A stretch of 64,000 bases of DNA from Simmondsia chinensis (Eukaryota > Streptophyta > Magnoliopsida > Caryophyllales > Simmondsiaceae): the NCBI GenBank assembly GCA_018398585.1, contig JAGTTD010000022.1, forward strand, positions 1,639,501 through 1,703,500, given 5' to 3'. Under the pieces are notes generated by a model that worked only from the letters and a program-made list of their open reading frames with translations, made no database searches and was not told where the DNA came from. The position numbers and the translations under genes were made by a program. Below, in pieces: positions 11,110 to 20,460 of this stretch; position 1 is the first letter of the stretch, and the number at the start of each line of letters is the position of its first letter.

Positions 11110-11901
11110 CAGTTAAGCAATGAGAATGATTTTGTCACGATTCTATCAATATACGGTTGGTTACCCTTCTTCTACTTTCTCCCTCCTTCCCTAATATTGA
11201 TTCTCCCCATAATTTTTCCTTTTCTTTTTCAATTTCTTCCCGTTTCATGATTGGTGGTTGCAGTTTTAACCTAATTACTAAATTGGATCATACAGTTGGT
11301 ATCAGAGCCAAGTTTGACCTAATTACCACATTAGATCATAATAGACTTCACCGCTAAATCACCCTACCTCGAACCTTCCTCATCAATCCACTTACGCAGT
11401 CAACAATAGAGATTCATAAACAACAAGCAGATCCAAATATAACAAAAATTCATCGAATCGCATCAAAAATCGAGAAACAATTGAAGCAAAACCCTAAATT
11501 TAAAGGATCGCCTGGCTTAGACACAAACAAGTAAAAGCTTCACTTGCAGCAACATAACACACTCAATCAAATTTTAATTTTCCTTGGAAAATCTTTTCCG
11601 ATGAAAAATCAATTACTACAATCTACTTTTCAAACTAAATCAACTACGCATTAAGAGCGATTTCATCGCTAAATCACCACAACTAGAGCGTCCTCATCAA
11701 TCCACTAAGGCAATCAACAATAGAGATTCATAAACATCAAGGAGATCTAAAATATCACAAAATTTCATCGAATCGCAACGGAAATCGAGAAAAAACGAAG
11801 TAAAACCCTAAATTTGACGGATCACCTGGCTTGGACACAAACAATAAAGATGAATTGATGAGCTTCTCGCCACACGATCGCAGTCCACCGTTCATCGCCA
11901 T
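7784..11901 (-). CDS. Small mitochondrial inner-membrane protein, COX7c-like candidate (97 aa)
   Basis: Two coding exons on the minus strand: 11901-11826 (start ATG 11901-11899) and 8001-7784. Exon 1 ends CCA-G|gtgatc and exon 2 starts after ..catacag|CG, giving an intact GCG codon across a 3,824-bp intron. The 97-residue product starts 'MAMNGGLRSCGEKLINSS', an Arg/Ser-containing presequence-like N-terminus. It then has a 'NRGFHSTGKKMMGGGHGHDE' processing-site-like region, and one C-terminal membrane segment 'MPIAVASAFGIGVFVPVYAV' followed by a basic 'FQQKKTASG' tail. Size and topology fit small single-span subunits of respiratory complex IV (COX7c type), but I infer this and do not recognise a unique signature; another small OXPHOS subunit is possible. 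Site II promoter motifs upstream support a mitochondrial role. The intron is full of MITEs. Confidence 0.72.
8932..9160. mobile_element. hAT-type MITE of the 'GGGCCAGAC' family
   Basis: Starts 'tagggccagacagtaaccc' and contains 'caagcaaccgcttgaggccc', as does the copy at 12,841-13,028. The right end is degenerate ('gtcacagctgacag'). It lies inside the intron of the COX7c-like gene. Confidence 0.55.
9513..9674. repeat. Tandem duplication, about 81-bp unit, two copies
   Basis: 'gaaacaagcgcc..aaat.tctagca' starts at 9,513 and again at 9,594, and each is followed by 'acttgcacgt.gaga'. The copies have diverged at several positions. Non-coding, intronic. Confidence 0.7.
10060..10425. mobile_element. 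Foldback MITE, about 365 bp
   Basis: The left arm ('tagtaccttgacgtttggttt..ttttttagtcca') and the right arm near 10,330-10,425 are inverted copies. A second copy is at 54,380-54,720, sharing 'tttagtccaaa.gttacatgtatt' and 'gaagaagagttg'. Intronic; no ORF. Confidence 0.6.
10465..10943. mobile_element. hAT MITE with a (GGGGC)n tract, 479 bp
   Basis: Termini 'tagggatggggcgg' and 'ccattccta' are inverted. A perfect 8-bp target duplication 'caaatagc' (10457-10464, 10944-10951) is present. Just inside the left end sits a GGGGC pentamer repeat (about 10,470-10,507). The interior is built from 'tacccgtacccgcccc' motifs in both orientations. It lies within the intron of the COX7c-like gene. Confidence 0.85.
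11047..11106. repeat. Poly(A) followed by (TA)n
   Basis: About 32 A then about 13 TA units. Low-complexity, intronic; length is likely polymorphic or assembly-sensitive. Confidence 0.9.
11345..11845. repeat. Interrupted direct duplication of an exon 1/intron 1 border
   Basis: About 11,345-11,530 and 11,661-11,845 are similar copies (shared 'gctaaatcacc', 'tcctcatcaatccact', 'caacaatagagattcataaac', 'atcgaatcgca', 'aaaccctaaattt', 'ggcttagacacaaacaa'-like text), offset about 316 bp. The distal copy contains the last ~25 nt of exon 1 and the true donor of the COX7c-like gene; the proximal copy repeats this border with a GC dinucleotide at the donor position. Confidence 0.8.
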
Positions 11902-12001
11902 TGATGCTGCAGAGAGAAGATTTTCACTTGCACAAATAAATCGAAACTCACATGCACTCTCGTTCCTCTCCGTGGAAGCACAAAATGTGAAGAGATTATG
12001 T

Positions 12002-12035
12002 TGGGCCGTAATTGTCTAATTAATGGGCTTGGGCT
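12002..12035. promoter_or_regulatory. Three TGGGCY site II motifs upstream of the COX7c-like gene
   Basis: TGGGCC at 12,002-12,007 and TGGGCT at 12,024-12,029 and 12,030-12,035 lie 100-135 bp upstream of the ATG at 11,901. Site II elements (TGGGCC/T) are known TCP-bound promoter elements enriched in plant nuclear genes for oxidative phosphorylation and ribosome biogenesis. Their role here is inferred. Confidence 0.5.
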
Positions 12036-12069
12036 TTTAGTTACTAAATCTTTCTACATATTAATAGAA

Positions 12070-12598
12070 AAATATTATATAAGCGAATCAGACGTTCGAT
12101 GAATAACTTGTATTCAAAATCGATTAATGCTTATTCATATATGTTATTGGGGCTCGATAGCTTATTAAGCCGAGTTCGAGTAGGCTCGATAAGTTTAGTT
12201 CGAAAGAGGGGTGCTCTGCTCTTTAATATTCACAAACAATTTGATATGGGTTTGTTAATAGCTGGTTAAGAGCTCACCAAGAACTCGATAACAGTTAATA
12301 CTAACTCAAAAATAATTGATAATGGCTCGATAGTAGTTCGAATTGCTCAGCTTAATAGGGAACTTGATTCAATAACAAGTTTGGTTTGGTTATCAACTCG
12401 ATTTCGTTTAATAACGAGCTTAGCTGGGCTTGATTAGCCTAAACAGTCGAGGCGAACATAGTATTGAACACGATAATATCTTATCGAACCGAACTCAAAC
12501 GAATGTTGGAAAGCTCGATAAGAACTCAGCCCAAACTCTATCGAGCTCGAGCTTGAACAAGGAAGTGTTCGGCTCAGCTCGACTCGTTTACATCCATA
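12070..12598. mobile_element. hAT MITE of the 'agctcgagctcg' family, copy 1
   Basis: Filled with 'gagctcgataagaactcg' type motifs and ends 'tcgtttacatccata', a diverged form of the 'catttacacccccta' terminus seen at 15,064. The left boundary is not certain. Confidence 0.5.
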
Positions 12599-12840
12599 AG
12601 TATTCCCACCCCAAAGCCTCTAAACTCTAATTTAAGCAATTCCTATAACGCATTTCAACTCCAAACAAAACAATTCTAAGAGAGTATCACTAAAATTGAG
12701 TTTAGGTCTTCTAGTTCAACGAACCTTTCTAAAAGAGTTCACGTGTAGACGTGATGCAACAAAGTATAAGAACCAAAACACTATCTTCCTCCGAATACGC
12801 TATAGCTGTCCAAATAATATACGTGATTTATGTATTTAAT

Positions 12841-13028
12841 CAGGGCCAGACATTACCTCAAGCAACCACTTGGGGCCTCTGGATTTTAGGGACCCCGAAA
12901 TTTTAGAGATTACGATTTTCGAAGCAGTAATTGCTAATTTTAATAAGTTTTAGAAAAATGTTATTATATATAAAGGGTCCCGTTTAAAAATTCTGCTTGG
13001 TGCCTCAAAAATGTCAGGACCGATCCTG
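12841..13028. mobile_element. hAT MITE, 188 bp
   Basis: Termini 'cagggccagacatt' and 'aggaccgatcctg' are imperfect inverted repeats. A perfect 8-bp target duplication 'tatttaat' (12833-12840, 13029-13036) is present. Related copies: 8,932-9,160, 23,444-23,783, 32,595-32,768 and possibly 44,757-44,925. Confidence 0.85.
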
Positions 13029-13039
13029 TATTTAATATA

Positions 13040-13515
13040 TGTCGAGAATATTAGCTTATAATAAAGTAACTAATTAAATCTTAGTTCCTATAGTTCAATA
13101 ATTACTTTGCCATGTTTGAGAACAAATATAAAAATAGGGTATATTTAGTATTTTCGTATTATTTGTTGGTACTTAATGTTTGTATGTTTTCAAATTTGTA
13201 CCTTTATTTTGTTTTTTAGAATAGTTCATAATATTTGTAGTCTTATTTAAATTGATTTTTCATCTTTTATTTATTCAGATGATTCTTAATGTTTTATTTT
13301 ATGATAAAATTGATACTTTATTTAATGACAAGACTTAAGTAAAAATTAAAAAGATAAAAGACTAATTTTACTATAAAATAAAACACTAAACACTATTTTA
13401 AATTAAAAAAAAAATAAGAGCATAGGTTATTAAAAAAAAATTAATTTAAATAAAATTATAGACATTAGTATCAAATAGAGTAAATAACTCTAAAACTTAA
13501 AGAAAAAAGGAAACC
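13040..13515. other. Intergenic, no gene seen
   Basis: AT-rich low-complexity text with inverted stretches near 13,210-13,300 and 13,320-13,480 ('gataaaattgat' / 'tagtatcaaa' type), perhaps an old foldback element. No coding signal. Confidence 0.35.
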
Positions 13516-13519
13516 CTAA

Positions 13520-14165
13520 CTCATGGCAAATGAAATCCCATATTGGCGGGCTAAAAAAGGAAATACTAATTTATATATCGAAGTAGTTACTTCACCCATT
13601 GACAACTAGTTTTGGGATGGAACCTACTTTGGTATGTAACAATAGTATTAGAGCCGTTGATCCTCGAATCGAGTCTAAGGAACTCGCTTTGGTATGGGAG
13701 GGACCATGCTCGATGGTTGTACTTGACAAGCCACATATAACAAACCCAAGTTTCGGAAAGAGCTACCTAGGAGAGGGCTGCCTAGATTAGTAATGAAGTT
13801 GTCCACAAGAGGAAAGGGATACCTACTCAGAGTGAAGCTACCTAGAGTGAAGCCATCGAGGACAATGGCTGCGGAGCATGGTGGTTCGATACAAGTTAAA
13901 GTATTGAGCAAAAAAAGAAGTGAATCAAGCCACATGTTACAGGCCCAAGTTTCGGAAAGGGATATCTAGAAGAGGGCTATCTAGAGTAGAGTGAAGTTGC
14001 CTACGAGGGAAGAGGGCTACCTACTCATAATGAAGCTACCTAGAGTGAAGCAGTCGAGGAAGATGTTGCGAAGCGTTGTGGATTGATACAATCCCACATC
14101 GGTGGGTAGAAAAGAAATATGCCAACTTATATACCATAGAAGCTACTCCACCAATTGTCAATTAG
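13520..14165 (+). mobile_element. TRIM-like LTR element with internal duplication
   Basis: The left block 'aaatcccatattggcgggct..cttcacccattgacaactag' (about 13,530-13,612) and the right block 'caatcccacatcggtgggta..ctccaccaattgtcaattag' (about 14,091-14,165) are the two terminal repeats; 'tcccacatcgg' is common in plant TRIM LTRs. A degenerate PBS 'tattagagccg' (about 13,643-13,654) follows the left LTR. The interior holds two copies of a roughly 199-bp unit. Short ORFs inside are not genes. Confidence 0.6.
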
Positions 14166-14172
14166 TTACCAT

Positions 14173-14310
14173 AGGGTAGGGGGTCCTCGGAAACAGTCTT
14201 TTGGCAAGGATACGCCCTGAAGGGGTAAGGCTGAGTACATCCACCTCCCAGACCCTACCTAGATAGGAGTCCTTAAGGCAGTGGGTCTATTGTTATTGTT
14301 GTTTGATTGG
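14173..14310 (+). mobile_element. 5S-headed SINE, 3'-domain fragment
   Basis: Plus-strand 'gggggtcctcggaaacagtc', 'gaaggggtaaggctgagtac' and 'cagtgggtctattgttattg' match the body and tail of the copy at 20,461-20,714; the 5S head is missing. Confidence 0.7.
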
Positions 14311-14439
14311 TTTATTAGTTGAGATTAGAGTAGTGATTGTTGAGATTCGAGTTGTGATTGTCGAGCTCTATAACCTAGACCCCAGCATCATCCTCAGCAG
14401 TTCGTATCTGCTGCTGCCACATCTTTCTCCCCGGTCCCC

Positions 14440-14600
14440 GGTCTAGCCATACTTCTCCTTTCTCTCTTTTACTATATGTCGGTGACAATTGAGTAAAGAG
14501 AGTTATAATTAAAATAAAAACAAAGTCGTTTAAATTTTTTTAAAAAAATTTACCTTATCTCCTTCATCATGCGGCCAAACGGGGAGTTATACTCACAGGT
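14440..14600. mobile_element. Fragment of the MITE at 15.21-15.59 kb
   Basis: 'gagtaaagagagttataattaaaataaaaac..tttaccttatctcc' resembles 'gagtaaagaaagttatagttaaaatac..cattacctctcc' in the longer copy at about 15,360-15,430. Confidence 0.45.
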
Positions 14601-14697
14601 AACTACGGCGCCTTACACATTCACTTCAATTCGGTCCTTATAGTATTTCAAGTTTGAGGCATGCTTTAACAATCACATCCCAAAAAACATCCAAACA

Positions 14698-15064
14698 TAG
14701 CCTAGTCGAGCCGAGCCCGATCCTGCCGGGCTCGAGGCTCTGCTTGAACTGAAGCTCGGAAAGTTCAAGCTCAAGCTCGGCTCATGAAAAGCTTGGGCTC
14801 GACTCGGTTCGTTCTAAGCTCGGCGAGCTCGAATTAACCTTGCAATATTTAGGCTCAATCTAGGCTTGTTTGAGCTCGTTTAAGCTCGGGCTAGGCTCAT
14901 TTAGGCCCACATTTGACTTCATTGGTTATATTTAATCAATTATATTATATTAAGAAAAGCTCGTTTAGGTTCGCAAGCTACCGGCTTGAGCTCAAAGCGA
15001 CCCGAGCCTTTCGCGCTTTATGATAAGCTGGCTCACGAACCGACTCGGCTCATTTACACCCCTA
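14698..15064. mobile_element. hAT MITE of the 'agctcgagctcg' family, copy 2
   Basis: Starts 'tagcctagtcgagccgag' and ends 'ctcatttacacccccta' style text. It is flanked by 8-bp repeats 'tccaaaca' (14690-14697) and 'tccagaca' (15065-15072), one mismatch. The interior is rich in AAGCTCG/GAGCTC motifs. The ORF at 14,986-15,210 is not a gene. Confidence 0.65.
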
Positions 15065-15210
15065 TCCAGACACAAGCAGCACTGAACATCAATAAGCAAA
15101 CTGAGGTTCAAGGGGAAGAAAACATTATCATTGCAATCATCAAACGTACACTAGACTTATTCATATCATGTATGCAACCCGTAAGCATGAATTATTTAGC
15201 ACATGGGTAA

Positions 15211-15591
15211 AGGGGTAGAAACGGGTAAAGAGGGGAAGGTTAAAGTGCGTAAAAAGGATAAGAGATTATCCTTTTCTTATTTGGGTATATTAAATAAACG
15301 GGGGGTAGGGGTAAAGAGAGGTTGAAGAGTTACTTTTGTTTGACAAATGGGTAAAGAGATAAGAGTAAAGAAAGTTATAGTTAAAATACGTTCAAAAATG
15401 TTCATAAGTTTTTAAAACATTACCTCTCCAACCCCAAAAATTGGAGGATAAAAGAGAATGGGTAAATGCGGGGTAAGATTTATCCTTCATTACCCGTATT
15501 ATCCTTTAAAAGTTGCCAAACAGCGATAAAAATTTGCTTCCATTATCCTTACTTCTCTTTACCCGTTACCCAGTTGCCAAACATGGGTAAT
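15211..15591. mobile_element. MITE with 'acgggtaaagag' terminal inverted repeats
   Basis: 'aacgggtaaagaggggaagg' near the left end and its inverted counterpart 'ccttacttctctttacccgtt' near the right. A 9-bp repeat 'catgggtaa' at 15,202-15,210 and 15,592-15,600 may be the target duplication, although 'gggtaa' also recurs inside. No ORF. Confidence 0.6.
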
Positions 15592-16077
15592 AAACGACGA
15601 CGAAAAGATGAATCTTTCCTAGTAATTTCTCCTGTTTCTTCTGTTGTGATGCTTCTGATAGACATCTCTTATTTTCTGCAGTTCACCAACTACAGCTCCC
15701 ATTGCCATCCGGTCTCTTGGGAACTCCATAGAACAAGCAACTCCAAGTCCTAAGATTGATGCCATAGAGTGTTGTATCACATCTCCTGAATCGTCGTCGG
15801 ATGCAAGTGATGGATGAACTATCTCCATTGCTCTTTCGGGAAATGCATGATGTTCTGCCAGTTTATGAAGACTTAAGCCGCCATCAAACGTTATGTCAGT
15901 TGGTTTCTTCCCTGTGAACATCTCCAATAGCAATATTCCAAAGCTATATGCATCTCCCTCTGTGGAAACCATGCCTCCCATTGCATACTCTGCAGTCATA
16001 GGTAGATTTATGTTATGCTAAAGCAAACATTTGATCATTCATGAGTCACATTTACAATGCCACTCAACAATAATATC

Positions 16078-16190
16078 CTAGTGCCTCAAGAGGCTCCTGA
16101 CATGGTAGGATCTGGGGAGGATGTACACAGCTTTAACTTTATAGGATGCTACCGTAAAGGAAGGTTGTTTTCTAGGCGCCCAACCTTTAA
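16078..16190 (-). mobile_element. 5S-headed SINE, 3'-domain fragment in the LRR-RLK intron
   Basis: 'agtgcctcaagaggctcctg', 'tctggggaggatgtacacag' and 'aggatgctaccgtaaaggaa' are minus-strand 3'-domain text. No 5S head. It sits in the intron 15,990-17,066. Confidence 0.65.
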
Positions 16191-16909
16191 AAAAAGAAAA
16201 ACGAAAAGAAAGAACAATATAGAGATGGTCACATAAAGCAATGACAGGCAGGCACGCAATAGTAGAACACCGATAAAGATATGTAGGCCTAAGGATACTG
16301 CGGACTAGCATAGGTTTACTCCTATCTCCTAACCATTTTGTTGATGACACGTATTCTTAATCGCCACTAAGCTCTATCTAAGCCCTAAAATGCCAATTGA
16401 AAGATACAAATTTGATTTCTATCACTGCATGCTGCATTGAAGCCATGATTACAAATTATCCTACCTTTTTTACTAGGGTTTTCTTTCCCAATTTTCAGTA
16501 GGAACCATGGAATCAAATCACGGTGTTGAAGTGGGGAGGGAGGGGCGTTATATAATAGGGCAAGGAAATCGCATTGGGGTTTCTTAACGAATACAAGTTA
16601 CTATTAAGCATTTGGTTATAGAAAATTGAATTCATGGCTGTACAATCGTTAATTTTTCAACTCCTTTGATAGTGTTCAACTTGCAAATAGATTTATGAAT
16701 ATGTTTTAGTAACAAAATACAACGTCTAGCACTATGGAGGCACAATCGTACAACGGTTGGCTCGACATCCATTATGGTATACCTGTCATGTTAGTTGGCA
16801 ACCTTTATATGATTGCAAGGCGAAAGAAGTATCCATTTGTTCACTCCCTGCTTATGCCCTTTTTCAAGATGCAACACAGCAAGATAGCATATTGAAGTCC
16901 AATGTGGTG

Positions 16910-17055
16910 TTGGGTCTGGCGTGGTGGTTGCACTACCTATCCCTAAACATAAGGTCTCAGGTTCAAAGTTCACCCCCGCTCCCCAAATGTTGGTAACCCT
17001 ATTTAAGACAATGTTGTACTTCCTTACCAGCGTAAAAGGAAAAAAAACCATGAGT
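16910..17055 (+). mobile_element. tRNA-derived SINE (family C) beside a splice donor
   Basis: A-box-like 'ggcgtggtggttgcac' and B-box-like 'tcaggttcaaagttc' are followed by 'aaatgttggtaacccta' and an A-run. A related head occurs at about 20,290-20,400 ('gtgtagtgctttgac', 'tgggttcaaagttt', 'aattgttggtttt'). Its 3' A-run ends about 10 bp from the LRR-RLK donor. Confidence 0.5.
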
Positions 17056-19756
17056 CCACCGCGTACCTGGAGCAACATAGCCAATGGTTCCCTTGATAGG
17101 ATTAGAGCTTGTCGAATTTTTTGCTGCACCAACCGAGAGCGAGGAGATGACCTTTGCAAGGCCAAAGTCCCCTACATGAGCAGTCATTTCCTCATCCAAA
17201 AGCACGTTACTGGGCTTAAGATCACCATGAACAATTGTTGATTCACAACCATGGTGAAGATACACGAGCGCAGAAGAAACATCAATGGCAATGTTTAACC
17301 TCTGTATCAAAGTAAGAATCCTTGGACTCTCTTGCTCTGAATCTCTAGTATCTTCAGTTGGGTGCACCCATTTGTCTAAGCTCCCATTAACCATGAATTC
17401 ATACACTAGAGCTTTAAAATCGTTACCTTGAAAGTCCATGCTGGAGCAAGCACTTAAAATTTTTACGAGATTTCGGTGTCTAATGGACCGTAATGCCAAG
17501 CATTCTGACATAAAGCTCTTTGAACCCCCACTTCTCTGAAGATTAAACACTTTGACTGCAACTATAGTCTGATCTTGATCCAGAATCCCCTTGAAAACCG
17601 AGCTGTATCCTCCAGAACCAATGAGATTGGACTGCGAAAACCCATTTGTAGCTCTGTAAAGTTCTGCATAGGAGAGCCGCAGCAACTTGTCTTTGAATGA
17701 TGGCAATGAAAAGCCTTTGGCTCCATGGGATTTTGGTCTTCGATATAACACAAAGATGGTAGCTAACAAGATTGAACACAGAGCAGCAGAACTAGTCAGT
17801 GAGATGATTATGACTTTTGCGCTTGGTTTATGCTTACTCTTTTTCGTCATTGAGGGAGGACATGGTGGAAAATGTAGGCTTTGGATGCCCCCACAAAGAC
17901 CACTGTTCCCTTCTAGTGAAATTTCACTAGAATTTTTGAACACTCCATCTGTTGGTACCATGCCATGGAGCTGGTTGTGAGACAAATTCAATCTTAGCAG
18001 TTGAAGACGACAAAGAGAACTCGGAATCTGCCCAGATAAAAGGTTGTCTGATAGATCCAAGTCCTTTAAACCCTCAAGTGCACTGAGTTCATCCGGTATC
18101 TTTCCTTGAAACGAGTTACCCTCCAAGTAAAGAACTTCCAAGCTCAAACATTTACCAAGCGAATTCGGAATCAGGCCTGACAATTTGTTATATGACACAT
18201 CTAGCTGTCCAAGACTTGTTAAAGACTCGACTTCAGATGGCAGCGGTCCAATCAACGCATTGTGGGACAAATCGAAAGCAGCTATGGTGATAGGACGAGT
18301 CAAGATTTCAGGGGGTATCGAACCATTGAGAATATTATAAGAGATATTCAAAAGCGTCAAGCTACTGCAGTTGCCAAGACTCACAGGTATGCTTCCTTCT
18401 AGATAGTTGGATGCCATGTAAAGCTCACTCAATACAGTCAAATTACTGAATGAATCCGGGATCTCTCCAGTGAAATAGTTATTGTTCAAATACAGCCTGT
18501 ATAATCGCCTTAGTTTACCTATGGTCGCTGGAATCGCGCCTGTAAGATGATTATATCCCAAATGAAGGCGTTCCAAATTAACCAGTCTTTTGATATCCAA
18601 GGGTATGTTTCCATGTATTTGATTAGCTGACAAAACTAGATACTGAATGCTCGATGAGAGATTCGATATAGATTCTGGTAGTGAGCCTTCAATTAGATTG
18701 CTCGCGAGTGAAATGTCTGTTAAGTTAGTGCAGTTACTCAGGGCATAAATGAAACCCACATCGTCTTTTAACGAATTTGATTCTAACTGCAGGATTTGAA
18801 GTCTTGAGAGACTCCCGAGACTCCTTGGGATAGGACCACTAAACTGGTTATCGCTCAGGTTGATCGCTTCGAGCCTAGAAGCATTTGACAAGGAAGAAGG
18901 AATTATACCAGATAACTTGTTGCCTGCCAAAATGAAGACTTGAAGGTTGTAAAGAGTAGAGCCTATGTATGAGGGAATAACACCTTCTAGCTCATTGAAG
19001 CATAATGCAAGGAGGAATAAGGCCGAATTATTGTAAAGAGACGATGGAATTTCGCCCGTTAGATTATTTTCACACGCCCGTAAAAAACCCAGGTTCTTCA
19101 AGTTACCAATCTCCTCCGGAATCACCCCATGAAAGTTATTTTTTGATAGCGTAAGTTTAGATAGTAACGTTAGGTTACCAAGGAAACGTGGGATAGTCCC
19201 TGAAAGATTGTTCTTGGCAAGGCCTAAATCTTCAAGCCCGGACAATAAGGCAAGCTCAGAAGGAATGTTACCAGTAAGACCATTGTCAATGAGATTAACA
19301 TAATAAAGATTCGAACATCTCGATAAGTTGGTGGGTATCGCTCCAACGAACGAGTTGTTGCTAAGTTCTAGATATTCGAGCCTCGATAAACGACCCAGTT
19401 CTTGTGGGATTTCACCATGAAAGCTGTTGTTTGTAAGGGTGAGGTAATGTAGAAAAGAAAGATTACCTACGTGAGGCGAAAGCGGGCCAACGAGGCCTTG
19501 TGAACCCAAGTGTAGATAGACAACTCTGTCAGGATGGCGCCGGCCACATGAAACACCTTGCCACTGACAATAGTGCAAGGATTCACTCCATTAAGCTTCT
19601 TAATGGGTCGAGCTCGATTGCTGCTTTGATGGATAGCAACGCGTCTCTATCAGATGGGTGGCTCGACGTGGCTGTGGTGATGGTGCACCACCACCACCAC
19701 CAGCGTAAGCTGGCGGTGATGGCCTGAACCTGGAAACTTCTTAGCCAGGGGTGCAT

Positions 19757-20160
19757 GTAACCCAGTGTTTAGTCGAGGTGCGTATAAGTTGGTTTAGACA
19801 CTTCTTTTGTGGTCTTTAATTCTTACTTATATGGGTCTTTCTTGCTATGAATTTTCGTTGTGGAAGACATGGAAGAAGACTAGAACAAGTGACTAGCAAG
19901 TCAAGTTTGGAGTCATCCACTCCATGGAGTCAACTGTGGAGTCATCCCCTGCAAGGTTGAATGAATTCAACTTTTATTTTTACAATTTTGTTTCTTCGCT
20001 CGTGTCTTAGGGTTTTCTCCTCGATTTTCTGTATATATCTTTTTTTGATGTATAATTCCTCGATGATTTATTGAAAAAAGGTAATGCCCACCATGATCCC
20101 CCTCTCAAGAATTTCGACTTGACGAAATGCGATTGACCCTATCGTCTTAGTGTTCTTTTT
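19757..20160. other. 5' flank of LRR-RLK, no gene seen
   Basis: Non-coding. Contains repeated 'agtcatccactccatggagtcaactgtggagtcatcc' type text at about 19,910-19,946. No clear TATA assignment. Confidence 0.35.
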
Positions 20161-20278
20161 AGGGTTGGGGGTCTTTTAAATACAACCTCTCTATAGAGGG
20201 TTTACCCTACAGGAGTAAGGCCGCATACAGTTTACCCTCTCAAATTTTGCCTTGGCGAGAGCCTTTATTGTTGTACCT
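20160..20278 (+). mobile_element. 5S-headed SINE, diverged 3'-domain fragment
   Basis: 'gggttgggggtcttttaaat', 'aacctctctatagaggg', 'ggagtaaggccgcatac' and 'gcgagagcctttattgttgt' match the family body and tail. Head missing; strongly diverged. Confidence 0.55.
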
Positions 20279-20286
20279 TGTTGGTG

Positions 20287-20405
20287 TCTGTGTAGTGCTT
20301 TGACTTCCAACCCTCCAGTAAGAGGTTTTGGGTTCAAAGTTTAACATCCATCTCCTAATTGTTGGTTTTCCTCTTTACGAAATTTTTTTTCACTTTCCTT
20401 ACAAT
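20287..20405 (+). mobile_element. tRNA-derived SINE (family C), copy 2
   Basis: B-box-like 'tgggttcaaagttt' and the downstream 'aattgttggttttcctcttta' parallel the copy at 16,910-17,055. Boundaries approximate. Confidence 0.4.
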
Positions 20406-20460
20406 ATAGAAAAATATTTTCTTTTATTGAGAACAATACAATTAGAAAAAGGCTTGTTCT

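Larger units (their letters stand above)
15619..19756 (-). pseudogene. LRR receptor-like kinase (subfamily XII, non-RD), N-terminal frameshift
   Basis: Minus strand. The main exon 19,590-17,067 and exon 2 15,989-15,619 join cleanly: GCT CCA G|gtacgc ... ctgcag|AG TAT GCA gives 'GTIGYVAPEYAMGG'. The product has about 20 leucine-rich repeats, a single membrane span 'VIIISLTSSAALCSILLATI', a glycine loop 'IGSGGYSSVFKG', the catalytic Lys in 'VAVKVF', 'HGDLKPSNVLLD' (no Arg before Asp: non-RD), 'DFGLAK', and a complete C-lobe. This is the EFR/XA21-type immune or developmental receptor family. The expected start (ATG 19,756-19,754) encodes a Trp-rich hydrophobic leader and the LRRNT motif 'SDRDALLSIKAAIELDPLRS', but this frame hits TGA at 19,585-19,583. 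The 'WSESLHYCQWQGVSC' continuation is in another frame with TAA directly before it. A 1-bp gain or 2-bp loss near 19,590 explains this. Either a recent pseudogene or a sequence error. Confidence 0.85.

Noticed and set aside
11290..11310. LTR retrotransposon primer-binding site ('ttggtatcagagcc')
   Set aside because: A good PBS match, but no paired LTRs or polypurine tract can be found around it; at most a fragment.
16791..17241. ORFs in both strands over the LRR-RLK intron
   Set aside because: They cross the intron and SINE; no domain, and the minus one is an extension past the splice donor.
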